Source: an uncultured Clostridia bacterium
GTDB lineage: Bacteria > Bacillota > Clostridia > Lachnospirales > Lachnospiraceae
DNA length: 57,869 nucleotides
Reading direction: 5' to 3'
NCBI GenBank assembly: GCA_946629525.1
Contig: CAMOXU010000005.1
Span: 1-57,869, forward strand
Part shown: piece by piece, positions 6,065-13,620 of the stretch
Layout: every line of letters starts with the position of its first letter
How positions within the stretch are numbered: position 1 is the stretch's first letter
Made by a program: the position numbers and the translations under genes
The notes under the pieces: model-generated
The model's database searches: none
Seen by the model: the letters and a program-made list of their open reading frames with translations, nothing else
What the model was told of the DNA's origin: nothing

Positions 6065-8875
6065 TCACTTCTTTGCGCCGGCCTTCTTCTCCTCGAGCTT
6101 CTTCTTCATGATCTTTACCGCGCGCTTCGCTGCATACGGGCCGACGACCTTCATCATCTCCTCCGCAGTGTGCATCTCGCTGGCCTCAGGAATATCCCTC
6201 GAGAGGTGGATCGCGTCAAACTCGCATCTCGTCGTGCACAGACCGCAGCCGACGCACTGGTTGAGGTCGACGGTGGTCGCACCGCACTTTAAGCATCTGT
6301 TGGCTTCGACTTTGACCTGCTCCTCGGTGAGCGGAAGTCTGAGATCCTCGAATGTCTTATCCGGATCTCCCGGACGCATGCCCGGAGCCTGCCGGTCCGC
6401 GTTGTCATAGGACTCGATGAGAATGTCGTCGCGGTCAAGCTCGATGAACTGGCGAAGATCGCGTCCGATCGTGAGCGACTGGCCCGGATGGACAAAGCGG
6501 TTGATGGAGACCATTCCCTCCTTGCCTTCCGCGATCGCGTCGATCGCGAATCTTGCCCCGTGATAAATATCGCCGCCGACGAAGATATCCGGCTCCGCTG
6601 TCTGGAGGGTAACGCTGTCCGCGACGGCAGTTCCGTTCCTGCGGATCTCCACTTTCGTGCCCTCGAGCAGATTTCCCCACTCCGCGGACTGGCCGATTGC
6701 CATGAGCACGTTCGCGCAGGGGACCGTGATGGTCTCATTTTCATCGTAGACCGGGCTGAAGCGGTGCTCGCTGTCGAAGACGGAGACGCATTTCTTAAAG
6801 ACGATCGCCGTGACCCTGCCGTCCTCCGCGATGACCTCCTTCGGCCCCCAGCCGTTCACGATCTCAATGTTCTCTTCAAGAACTTCCGCGATCTCATCCT
6901 TTGCGGCAGGCATCTCCTCCCGCTGCTCGAGACAGAGCATCGTGACCTTTCCGTCCGTCGTGCGCTTTGCAGCCCGGGCGACGTCGGCAGCGACATTTCC
7001 TCCGCCTACAACGACGACGTCGCCGTCGAGACGGATCGTGTGGTCTTGATTGACTCTGCGGAGGAAGCTCACGCCGGATTCCACGCCCGCCGCGTCCTCA
7101 CCGGGAACGCCTGCCAGACGGCCGCCCTGCAGACCGATCGCGACGTAGAATGCCTTGTAGCCCTGCTCGCGGAGCTCTTTGATCGTTACGTCCTTACCGA
7201 CCTCGACGCCGCAGCGGATCTCGACGCCCATCTTCTCAATGATGTCGATCTCTGCCTCAAGGACCTTCTTGTCGAGTCGGAAGTTCGGAATGCCGTTCAT
7301 AAGCATGCCGCCGGGCCGGGCTTCCCGCTCGAAGACCGTGACGGGATACCCTTCCGTCCTCAGATAGTAAGCAGCCGTGAGTCCGGCCGGGCCGGCACCG
7401 ATGACTGCGATTTTATAGTCATCCCACTGCTCCCCGTCGCCGTTCTCGCAGATGGGGATATAGCGCTCACCCGCATCGAGCTCGCGGTAAGCGAGGAATT
7501 TCTTGATCTCGTCGATGGCCACCGGCTTGTCGACGAGCCCTCTCGTACAGCGGTCCTCGCAGCGGCGGTTGCAGACTGCGCCGCAGACTGCCGGGAACGG
7601 ATTGTCCTGGCGGATCAGACGGAGCGCATCCTGATAGCGGCCTTCTGCGGCCATCCGGACGTATCCCTGGACCGCAAGGTGGGCCGGACATGCCGTCTTG
7701 CAGGGAGATGTTCCCTCGTCGTAACAGTTGATCTTATTGTGATCGCGGTAATCTCTGTCCCAGCGATCCTCGCCCCACGGATTGTCATCCGGAAGGTCAT
7801 GCATCGGGTAGACGACCTTTGAGCCGTCTGCGCGGCAGAGCTTCTGACCGAGCTTCGCGGCGCCGGCCGGGCATACTTCCACGCACTTGCCGCAGGCGAC
7901 GCACTTCGTGTGGTCGACATGGGCACGGTAAGCCGAGCGGGACATGTTCGGGGTGTTGAAGAGCTGCGAGGTGCGAAGTCCGTAGCAGCTTCCCGGAGAG
8001 CAGTTGCAGATGCCGACGATGCGGTTCGGTCCGTCCAGATTCGTGATCTGATGTACGTACCCCTTGCGCTCCGACCGCTCGAGGATCTCGAGGACTTCCT
8101 CCTTCGTGATGTAGACCGCATCCTTTCCGGAGGTCACCAGATACTCAGCGATGTCCCCGCATCCGATGCACATATAGCCTTCGATATCTCCGACGCCCTC
8201 CCCGCGGATCCTCTGTGCCTTTCTGCAGGCACAGACCATCTTGCAGAAGGTGTCATATTTCTCGATCCAGTGGGACAGATGCTCCACGGAGACGCTCTTC
8301 GTGTCGACCGGGATCGCCTTCTCCACGGGAATGACGTGCATGCCGATGCCTGCTCCCCCGGGCGGGATGAGCTTTGCGGCGAGCTCCAGCGGCTCCTGCG
8401 GCGCGAGGTTGAACATCGTCGCGACCTCCGGGTGCTCGTCCGCGAGCGTCGGATGCTCGACCATGTACTCGCCCGAACCGACGACCCATTTCGGGATCAG
8501 GTACTGGATGTGATGGTCCGCGTTGTCGCGGTTCTGCTCCAGGATGCCGATCCACAGGAGGTGATCGATCATTTTCTGTGTTCTCTGCATGCTCATCTTG
8601 TTGCGCATCGCGAGCTCGCGCGTCGTGAGCCCGACTCTTCTCTTCTTAAAGCTGAGCATAAAGCGGACTTCCTCCTTGGTAAGGAGCCTGTCGAGGATCC
8701 AGAAGTCCATGTGATTTTCTTTCATTCCTCCCGGAAGCTTTCTGGGGATGTTGTCCGTGATCATGAGCGCGAGCTTCATGACGAGTTTTTTCTTCTCCGG
8801 ATCATCGCAGTGATAATCCGTGACCGGGAAGTCACGTTCATTGACGTGAATCATGGGATTTACATCTTTTACCAT
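6065..8875 (-). CDS. Multi-cluster Fe-S flavoprotein with GltD-like oxidoreductase core
   Basis: A large cytoplasmic NAD(P)H-linked electron-transfer enzyme. In order: a helical region that looks like a winged helix (about 60-115, TTRELAMRNKMSMQRTQKM), a Cys-rich segment (FCKMVCACRKAQ, MCIGC, CNCSPGSC), a 4Fe-4S ferredoxin motif CVACGKCVEVCP, a GltD-type N-terminal cluster region (AVCGAVCNRRCEDRC), an FAD site GAGPAGLTAAYYLR, an NAD(P) site VGGGNVAADVARAAKR, and a C-terminal ferredoxin motif CVGCGLCTTRC. GltD-like subunits pass electrons from NAD(P)H to Fe-S partners, so it may feed the flavoproteins encoded upstream. The start at 8875 is preferred because AAAGG lies about 11 bases upstream; an ATG at 8938 adds 21 residues with no visible site. 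A hairpin-dense 400-base gap separates it from the next gene. Confidence 0.85.
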   Translation of the reverse strand: MVKDVNPMIHVNERDFPVTDYHCDDPEKKKLVMKLALMITDNIPRKLPGGMKENHMDFWILDRLLTKEEVRFMLSFKKRRVGLTTRELAMRNKMSMQRTQKMIDHLLWIGILEQNRDNADHHIQYLIPKWVVGSGEYMVEHPTLADEHPEVATMFNLAPQEPLELAAKLIPPGGAGIGMHVIPVEKAIPVDTKSVSVEHLSHWIEKYDTFCKMVCACRKAQRIRGEGVGDIEGYMCIGCGDIAEYLVTSGKDAVYITKEEVLEILERSERKGYVHQITNLDGPNRIVGICNCSPGSCYGLRTSQLFNTPNMSRSAYRAHVDHTKCVACGKCVEVCPAGAAKLGQKLCRADGSKVVYPMHDLPDDNPWGEDRWDRDYRDHNKINCYDEGTSPCKTACPAHLAVQGYVRMAAEGRYQDALRLIRQDNPFPAVCGAVCNRRCEDRCTRGLVDKPVAIDEIKKFLAYRELDAGERYIPICENGDGEQWDDYKIAVIGAGPAGLTAAYYLRTEGYPVTVFEREARPGGMLMNGIPNFRLDKKVLEAEIDIIEKMGVEIRCGVEVGKDVTIKELREQGYKAFYVAIGLQGGRLAGVPGEDAAGVESGVSFLRRVNQDHTIRLDGDVVVVGGGNVAADVARAAKRTTDGKVTMLCLEQREEMPAAKDEIAEVLEENIEIVNGWGPKEVIAEDGRVTAIVFKKCVSVFDSEHRFSPVYDENETITVPCANVLMAIGQSAEWGNLLEGTKVEIRRNGTAVADSVTLQTAEPDIFVGGDIYHGARFAIDAIAEGKEGMVSINRFVHPGQSLTIGRDLRQFIELDRDDILIESYDNADRQAPGMRPGDPDKTFEDLRLPLTEEQVKVEANRCLKCGATTVDLNQCVGCGLCTTRCEFDAIHLSRDIPEASEMHTAEEMMKVVGPYAAKRAVKIMKKKLEEKKAGAKK

Positions 8876-8940
8876 ATTTTGAGTGTACCTTTCTGAGCCG
8901 AAACTGAAGGACTGAAACTTTCCGTTTCCGAATTTCATAT

Positions 8941-9275
8941 GGAACCAGGATTCAATTCTCGCTCGCGAGAATTGGCGCGGGATTCGGGTCAGCGCAAGCT
9001 GACATCTTCCAAACCGAATCCCTGCGCATCCTCGCGGAGCGTTTATCTCAGTGGGGGATTGTAACCCACCACTGAGACGAGCAGGATATTAGTCTATCCC
9101 CCGCTTACAGAAGCAGGGGTCTTCCCCACTGAGATAAATATTTCCACGTCGGGACGCTCCCGCTCGCTCGCACTGGCAGCGGTACTAACATAATTTTGAA
9201 GCCTTCGGCTTTAAAATTATGAAGTGCCGGCCATGCCCGAACGCCCTCCTCAGGAAATTTTGATTCCTGGTCACC
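8941..9275 (-). repeat. Hairpin-dense intergenic element, family A copy 1
   Basis: This noncoding stretch can fold into a series of hairpins: AGGAA/TTCCT near 9253-9268, CATAATTTT with AAAATTATG near 9189-9222, TTTATCTCAGTGGGG (9043-9057) with its exact complement (9125-9139), GGGATTCGG with CCGAATCCC enclosing GTCAGC/GCTGAC (about 8977-9023), and CAATTCTCG with its complement near 8952-8974. Imperfect 10-base ends (ACCAGGATTC and GATTCCTGGT) face each other at the borders. It shares CGCATCCTCGCGGAGCGTTT exactly with the element near tuf. It may be a mobile palindromic element or a structured RNA. Confidence 0.6.
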
Positions 9276-9276
9276 G

Positions 9277-10458
9277 TCAAAGGATCGGGATCTTGATCCT
9301 GAGATCCGACAGCGGGTAGGAAGAGCACGCGTGGAACCAGCCCATCTCCTTATCCATTCCGCGGCGTCCGTCGCCGACCGGATTTACGAAGATCTCTCCG
9401 GAAAGGAGCTGACTCCTGCAGAAGCCGCACTCTCCGCCCCTGCAGTGGGCATCCACCGGGATCGCCGCTCTCTCGAGCGCGACCGCTACCGGCTCGGATG
9501 CGCTGGCGGGGATCACATCCTCATGCACACCCCGGACGACCGTGATCTGGTATGTCTTGCCTATGCTCTCCTCGGGATATCCGGGCAGGGCGCTGATATC
9601 CGCCGGCTGGCCCAGGACGTCCTTCCGGAAGCGGCGGACCGGGACCCCGAGCTCTCCGAGGACTTTTGAAACGAAATTGTACATCGGAAGCGGACCGCAG
9701 AACATGTAGGTCGGATCCTCCCCCGAATATTTCTCGATGATCTCCTTCGTGACGAATCCCTTCTCGCCCTCCCACTCCGGGTCATCCGACATCACGTGGA
9801 CAACGCGGACACGCGGGCAGGCCTCCGCTGCCTTCGCAAGCTCTTCTCCGCAGACGATGTCGCTGTGGTGTACCGAGCCGTAAAGGATCGTGAGATCGGT
9901 ATCGAGGTATCCTGCGGCGATCTCCTTCGCCATGGAGACAAAGGGCGTGATACCGCTGCCGCCCGCGAGGGCGACGACATTTTTCGAGTCCCTGAGAGGC
10001 TCATAGTAGAATGTCCCGAAGGGCATCGAGCCGTCGAGCAGCGTCCCCTCGGTCACATTTTCAAAGAAATAGTCCGGCACGAAGTACGGGCGGTTCCGCC
10101 GGATCGTGACCTCGATAAAGGGCTTCTCTCCTCTCGCCTCGAAAGGTGCCGAGGAAATGGAATACGGGCGGTTCAGAACGCTCCCGCCGATCTTCAGGTT
10201 GAAATTGACGTACTGGCCGCACTGGAAGACCGGGATATGGCCGTCGACCGATTCAAGGCGGTAGGTCTTTGCGGTCGGGGAGGCATCCCGCACTTCCGTG
10301 ACGACAAAGCGCATCCTGTCCGGATGCAGAAGGTCGGCGAGTTCGCGGATCGGATCCTTCGGCTCGGGCACGGCGCTCGCATTTTTGTAGCTTTCACGGC
10401 GGGCTTTCGTGACTCTGGAGGCTCCGCCGACGTCTTTTAAGAAGCTTTCGATTTTCAT
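9277..10458 (-). CDS. FAD/NAD(P) reductase with C-terminal 2Fe-2S ferredoxin domain
   Basis: A cytoplasmic ferredoxin-reductase-type electron-transfer protein. After about 50 N-terminal residues come the FAD-binding barrel with RPYSISS, the nicotinamide domain with AGGSGITPF and CGPLPMY, and a plant-type 2Fe-2S domain with CRGGECGFC plus a fourth cysteine in FHACSS. This is the layout of oxygenase reductases such as phenol hydroxylase PhP and vanillate reductase, here in an anaerobe, so it likely delivers electrons from NAD(P)H to the adjacent flavoprotein. Its start codon overlaps the stop of the upstream gene by 4 bases (ATGA at 10455-10458), which points to translational coupling and a shared task. 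Confidence 0.9.
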   Translation of the reverse strand: MKIESFLKDVGGASRVTKARRESYKNASAVPEPKDPIRELADLLHPDRMRFVVTEVRDASPTAKTYRLESVDGHIPVFQCGQYVNFNLKIGGSVLNRPYSISSAPFEARGEKPFIEVTIRRNRPYFVPDYFFENVTEGTLLDGSMPFGTFYYEPLRDSKNVVALAGGSGITPFVSMAKEIAAGYLDTDLTILYGSVHHSDIVCGEELAKAAEACPRVRVVHVMSDDPEWEGEKGFVTKEIIEKYSGEDPTYMFCGPLPMYNFVSKVLGELGVPVRRFRKDVLGQPADISALPGYPEESIGKTYQITVVRGVHEDVIPASASEPVAVALERAAIPVDAHCRGGECGFCRSQLLSGEIFVNPVGDGRRGMDKEMGWFHACSSYPLSDLRIKIPIL

Positions 10459-12035
10459 TTTCCGGCACCTCCGATCAGATTTTTGAGGACGGAAGCCGGC
10501 GACTTCTTAGTCTTCGCCGCCTCGGCTTCCAGGATTCCCTTGGCTGCGGCGCGGCCGTTGGTGACCGCAGGGCCCATGCCGTTTCCGGACATGCCGTGCG
10601 CGCCCGCAAATTCGAGTCCCTTTATGAAATGGTCCTCCTCCTTCATCTGAAGGCGGGCGACCGCGTGGTCATCCATGCAGTGGGCGTATCCGTAAATGCT
10701 GCCCTTCCACGCGCCGACGTAGTGCGCGACCGTGATCGGCGTCTCGACCTCGATCTCGACGATGTGGTCGTGAATGTTAATGCCGGTGTTCTTCTCGTAG
10801 TTCGCGATCATCTCCGCTGCGAGCTTCCGCTTGAGCGCCGGATAATCCTCCTCCTTCACGTCGAGGAAGGAATCGACCAGCGGCAGCGCGGTGATCGAGA
10901 ACTGGCACATTCCCTTCGGCGTGCAGTCCGGATTGGCCAGATTCAGGCAGATGGATGTGAGGTAGGTGTACGGGCCGGCCGTGTGGTAATTTTCCCAGAT
11001 CTCCGTGGTATCCATGGTATCTCCCGAGAAAATGTTGTAGTCACGGATCCCGAGCTCCTCCGGCGATCCGTCGAGGACCATCATGACGGAGACCGGACAT
11101 ACGCTGAGCTTTCTCGCATTGACGGCCTTGATCGCGCCTTCCGGGACCTCGGAGAGCGGCTCGATCATCTGCGTATAGACCTTGTTCGGGTAGGCAGCGC
11201 TTACAACATAGTCGCAGGCGATCTCATCGCCGCGTTTCGTGCGGACGCCCTGTACCTTGCCGTCATGGACAAGGATCTTTTCAACTTCCTGACGGAACTC
11301 GATCTGGGCCCCGTTCTCCTCAGCCTTCGCCTCAAGCTTCATGCTCATCTCGTGGGAGAGGCCGTGCGCGACGTAGCTGCCGCAGAAATAATCGGCCATC
11401 AGGAACGCGTAGATCGTGAAGGGAAGCGTGTTCATCGGATTTCCGACATAGATCCAGTAAGGTGTGAGGATCTGTTCGATCTCATCCGGGAACGCAAAAG
11501 TCGACATGACCTGTTCCGCAGAATATCCGACCGTCTTCACGAAATCCGGATGCTTGAGAAGCATCTCCGGCTTGCTCATCGGCGTCACGGAGAGGATATT
11601 CATGGAGTCGTAGACCCGTCTCATGAGCAGCATGAACTCATAGACCTTATCGCCCCAGCCCGGGAACTGCGCTTCGATCTCATCCGCCATCCTGCGGTAG
11701 CCCGCGTGCAGGGTGATGTCGATGCCGTCCGTCGTCTGCAGGAAGCGGTAAGCCTCCGGGACCGGCAGCCAGTCAATGTCGACGCCCATATCGTCGAAGA
11801 ACGCGCCGACCTTCAGGCGGTCCTCCTTTGTTCCGATACTCATCATCTCGTGGAGGGTCGCCTCGATCTCGATCCCGTTCCGGACATAGCTCGTGGCAAG
11901 TCCGCCGGGCAGGTTGTGCTTTTCGAGGATCAGGATATCCTTTATGCCCTTCGACTGCAGCTGCAGCGCACAGGAGAGTCCCGCAAGGCCCGCGCCCATG
12001 ATGATGACATCATAGTGGTCTTTGTAAAAATTCAT
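10455..12035 (-). CDS. CrtI/RetSat-like FAD-dependent oxidoreductase (candidate fatty-acyl saturase)
   Basis: A flavoprotein of the phytoene desaturase / carotenoid isomerase / retinol saturase superfamily. The N-terminal dinucleotide-binding motif is MGAGLAGLSCALQL followed by a second-strand LEKHNLPGG, and the C-terminal FAD-closing motif is FAGAHGMSGNGMGPAVTNGR. Members reduce, oxidise or isomerise C=C bonds in lipophilic chains. Between a fatty acid isomerase gene and a flavin reductase gene it is a good candidate for the enzyme that saturates or desaturates the chain; the substrate is inferred from context only. The start at 12035 is supported by GAGGGAAAG upstream; an in-frame ATG at 12098 has no site and would disrupt the usual N-terminal end of the fold. 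Confidence 0.82.
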   Translation of the reverse strand: MNFYKDHYDVIIMGAGLAGLSCALQLQSKGIKDILILEKHNLPGGLATSYVRNGIEIEATLHEMMSIGTKEDRLKVGAFFDDMGVDIDWLPVPEAYRFLQTTDGIDITLHAGYRRMADEIEAQFPGWGDKVYEFMLLMRRVYDSMNILSVTPMSKPEMLLKHPDFVKTVGYSAEQVMSTFAFPDEIEQILTPYWIYVGNPMNTLPFTIYAFLMADYFCGSYVAHGLSHEMSMKLEAKAEENGAQIEFRQEVEKILVHDGKVQGVRTKRGDEIACDYVVSAAYPNKVYTQMIEPLSEVPEGAIKAVNARKLSVCPVSVMMVLDGSPEELGIRDYNIFSGDTMDTTEIWENYHTAGPYTYLTSICLNLANPDCTPKGMCQFSITALPLVDSFLDVKEEDYPALKRKLAAEMIANYEKNTGINIHDHIVEIEVETPITVAHYVGAWKGSIYGYAHCMDDHAVARLQMKEEDHFIKGLEFAGAHGMSGNGMGPAVTNGRAAAKGILEAEAAKTKKSPASVLKNLIGGAGK

Positions 12036-12084
12036 GTTCTTTCCCTCGCAAATAAGGTTTACCGGTTGCTGTTCATACGTATAC

Positions 12085-12118
12085 AAGCGGCGGCGCACCT
12101 TAAAGGCCGCCGCCGCTT
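12085..12118 (-). other. GC-rich hairpin between two flavoprotein genes
   Basis: AAGCGGCGGC (12085-12094) and GCCGCCGCTT (12109-12118) are perfect complements with a 14-base loop. The hairpin lies in the 111-base gap between the isomerase stop and the next start. No T-run follows on the minus strand, so it is more likely an mRNA processing or stability element than a terminator. Confidence 0.55.
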
Positions 12119-12146
12119 ATCCGGCATTCCATGCCGTTTCGTTCGA

Positions 12147-13505
12147 TCAGAAGAATCTGTCCACAAGTTCTCTGGAGTATTCGGCCGTCTCATCCATATC
12201 GCCAAAGGACATGATCTCACCTGCATAGTACGTTCCGTTCGTTCCCTGCATCGCCTCGACCTTGTCATACCAGCCGGCTGCATAGTCCTCGGAGAATACA
12301 TGCGGGAAGTAATACCAGGACTTCTCATTGACGACTTCGGATGCCGGGTTGCCCATTCTCTCAAGGTCCTTCAGTACGTTGCGGCGGCAGCCGTTGACGG
12401 AGATCCTGCGGTCGCCGCGGTGATTGCGCAGCGCGTAGGTCGTGATGACCTGATTGATATCGTCTTTCCAGCGGCGATAGTAGACCATCAGGTGGCCGTA
12501 ACGATCCGGCGTCATATTGTCGAAAATGTAGTAGGAGATCTCCGGATGATTCTGGGGCTCCGTCTCGACTGCGAGAACGTCATATCTCTCATAATCAATC
12601 TTCGAGAAGAGCTCCTTCTCCTCCTCCGTCGCGTCGAAGTACTTCGGCATGAACTGTAGCGGAGCCGTGATGATGACTTTGTCAAATTCCTCGACCTCGC
12701 CGTTGACGGTCACATAGACCTTGCCGTCCTTTCGCTCGACGGAAGTGATGTCGCTGTTCAGTCTTGCCTGATGGGCAAGGTGCTCGTTCAGCTGCTCCCA
12801 GATGTACTGTGTGCCTTCCTTCCAGGTCCACAGATTGACCTTGACGAAGTTCATGGTCGTCTGGAAATCAAGATACTTGAGAACATACGCTGCCGGGATC
12901 TCATCAAAGTAGCCGTAGCCGAATGCCGTGAAGGGTCCGATCCAGATGTTCTGGATGAGCTCTACGCCGTTCATTTCACAGAAATCCTTGAAGGGCATCG
13001 CCAGATCCTTCAGATTCGGGTTCACGCCGGAGATCTTCTCACGGCCCGGTGTCACAGCATAGCCGTCATAACGGCCTTCCGCGACGCCGCGGTGTCCGTT
13101 GACGTCATATCCCTTGTACTTTGTCTCAAGGAGCTCGCCCAGCTTCTTCAACTGCTTTTTCATCTTGAGAAGCTCCGGGATCTTGAGCGGGTTCTTCTTC
13201 GGGTCGAACGGCTCGATGACCTGTCCCTTGAGGTTCTTGTAGTTGCGGTTGAGCTTGGGTCCGTCGTGCGTAATTCCGCAGAATTCCTCGACGTCATGTA
13301 CTGCGTAGTAGGACGGAACGCCCATGATCGCGCCCATCTCATACCTTCTGCCGTTATAGTGCGGAGAATGGCACTTTCCGCCGACATGATCTTCTTTCTC
13401 GAGAATCGCATAGTTCGTGTACCCCTTCTGCTCAAGGTACATTGCCGCGGAAAGACCGGCCGGGCCGCCGCCGATGATACAGATTTTCTCGTTCAAATTA
13501 GCCAT
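12147..13505 (-). CDS. Polyenoic fatty acid (linoleate) isomerase homologue, flavin-dependent
   Basis: A flavin-dependent enzyme of the amine-oxidase fold that closely resembles the polyenoic fatty acid isomerase (PAI) of Cutibacterium acnes, which turns linoleate into 10,12-conjugated linoleate. Seen here: IGGGPAGLSAAMYLEQKGY, HVGGKCHSPHYNGRRYEMGA, PFTAFGYGYFDEIPAAY, SWYYFPHV.SEDY.AGWY and YAGEIMSFGD. By my recollected alignment, PAI channel residues Arg88, Phe168 and Phe193 correspond to Arg87, Phe195 and Phe220 here. A roughly 27-residue insertion (about 138-165) is absent from PAI. The start has AGGAG 7 bases upstream. First gene of the minus arm, with its promoter shared divergently with the acyl ligase gene. 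Double-bond isomerase activity is likely; the exact substrate and product are not known. Confidence 0.82.
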   Translation of the reverse strand: MANLNEKICIIGGGPAGLSAAMYLEQKGYTNYAILEKEDHVGGKCHSPHYNGRRYEMGAIMGVPSYYAVHDVEEFCGITHDGPKLNRNYKNLKGQVIEPFDPKKNPLKIPELLKMKKQLKKLGELLETKYKGYDVNGHRGVAEGRYDGYAVTPGREKISGVNPNLKDLAMPFKDFCEMNGVELIQNIWIGPFTAFGYGYFDEIPAAYVLKYLDFQTTMNFVKVNLWTWKEGTQYIWEQLNEHLAHQARLNSDITSVERKDGKVYVTVNGEVEEFDKVIITAPLQFMPKYFDATEEEKELFSKIDYERYDVLAVETEPQNHPEISYYIFDNMTPDRYGHLMVYYRRWKDDINQVITTYALRNHRGDRRISVNGCRRNVLKDLERMGNPASEVVNEKSWYYFPHVFSEDYAAGWYDKVEAMQGTNGTYYAGEIMSFGDMDETAEYSRELVDRFF

Positions 13506-13531
13506 TTTCTGCTCCTTTTTTATATATCATT

Positions 13532-13554
13532 CTCATATTTTTAATAAATATGAG
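13532..13554. promoter_or_regulatory. Palindromic operator candidate in the divergent promoter region
   Basis: CTCATATTT (13532-13540) and AAATATGAG (13546-13554) form a perfect 9-bp inverted repeat with a 5-base centre. It lies 2 bases before the -35 of the plus promoter and just downstream of the predicted start of the minus transcript, so one dimeric repressor could control both arms. No regulator gene is seen nearby. Confidence 0.6.
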
Positions 13555-13556
13555 TA

Positions 13557-13585
13557 TTGGAAACTTTTCCTCTCCATTATATAAT
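13557..13585 (+). promoter_or_regulatory. Promoter of ligase-ACP-thioesterase operon
   Basis: TTGGAA (13557-13562), a 17-base spacer and a perfect TATAAT (13580-13585) precede the ligase start by about 35 bases. This is a textbook sigma-A promoter. Confidence 0.75.
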
Positions 13586-13604
13586 TGTGACAAGATTTCT
13601 GCAA
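13576..13604 (-). promoter_or_regulatory. Promoter of isomerase/flavoprotein arm
   Basis: On the minus strand TTGCAG (13604-13599), 17 bases, then TATAAT (13581-13576). Its -10 overlaps the -10 of the opposing promoter through the palindrome ATTATATAAT, so the two promoters occlude each other and must be used in alternation or be coordinated. Confidence 0.65.
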
Positions 13605-13620
13605 GATTCGGAGGTTTTTT

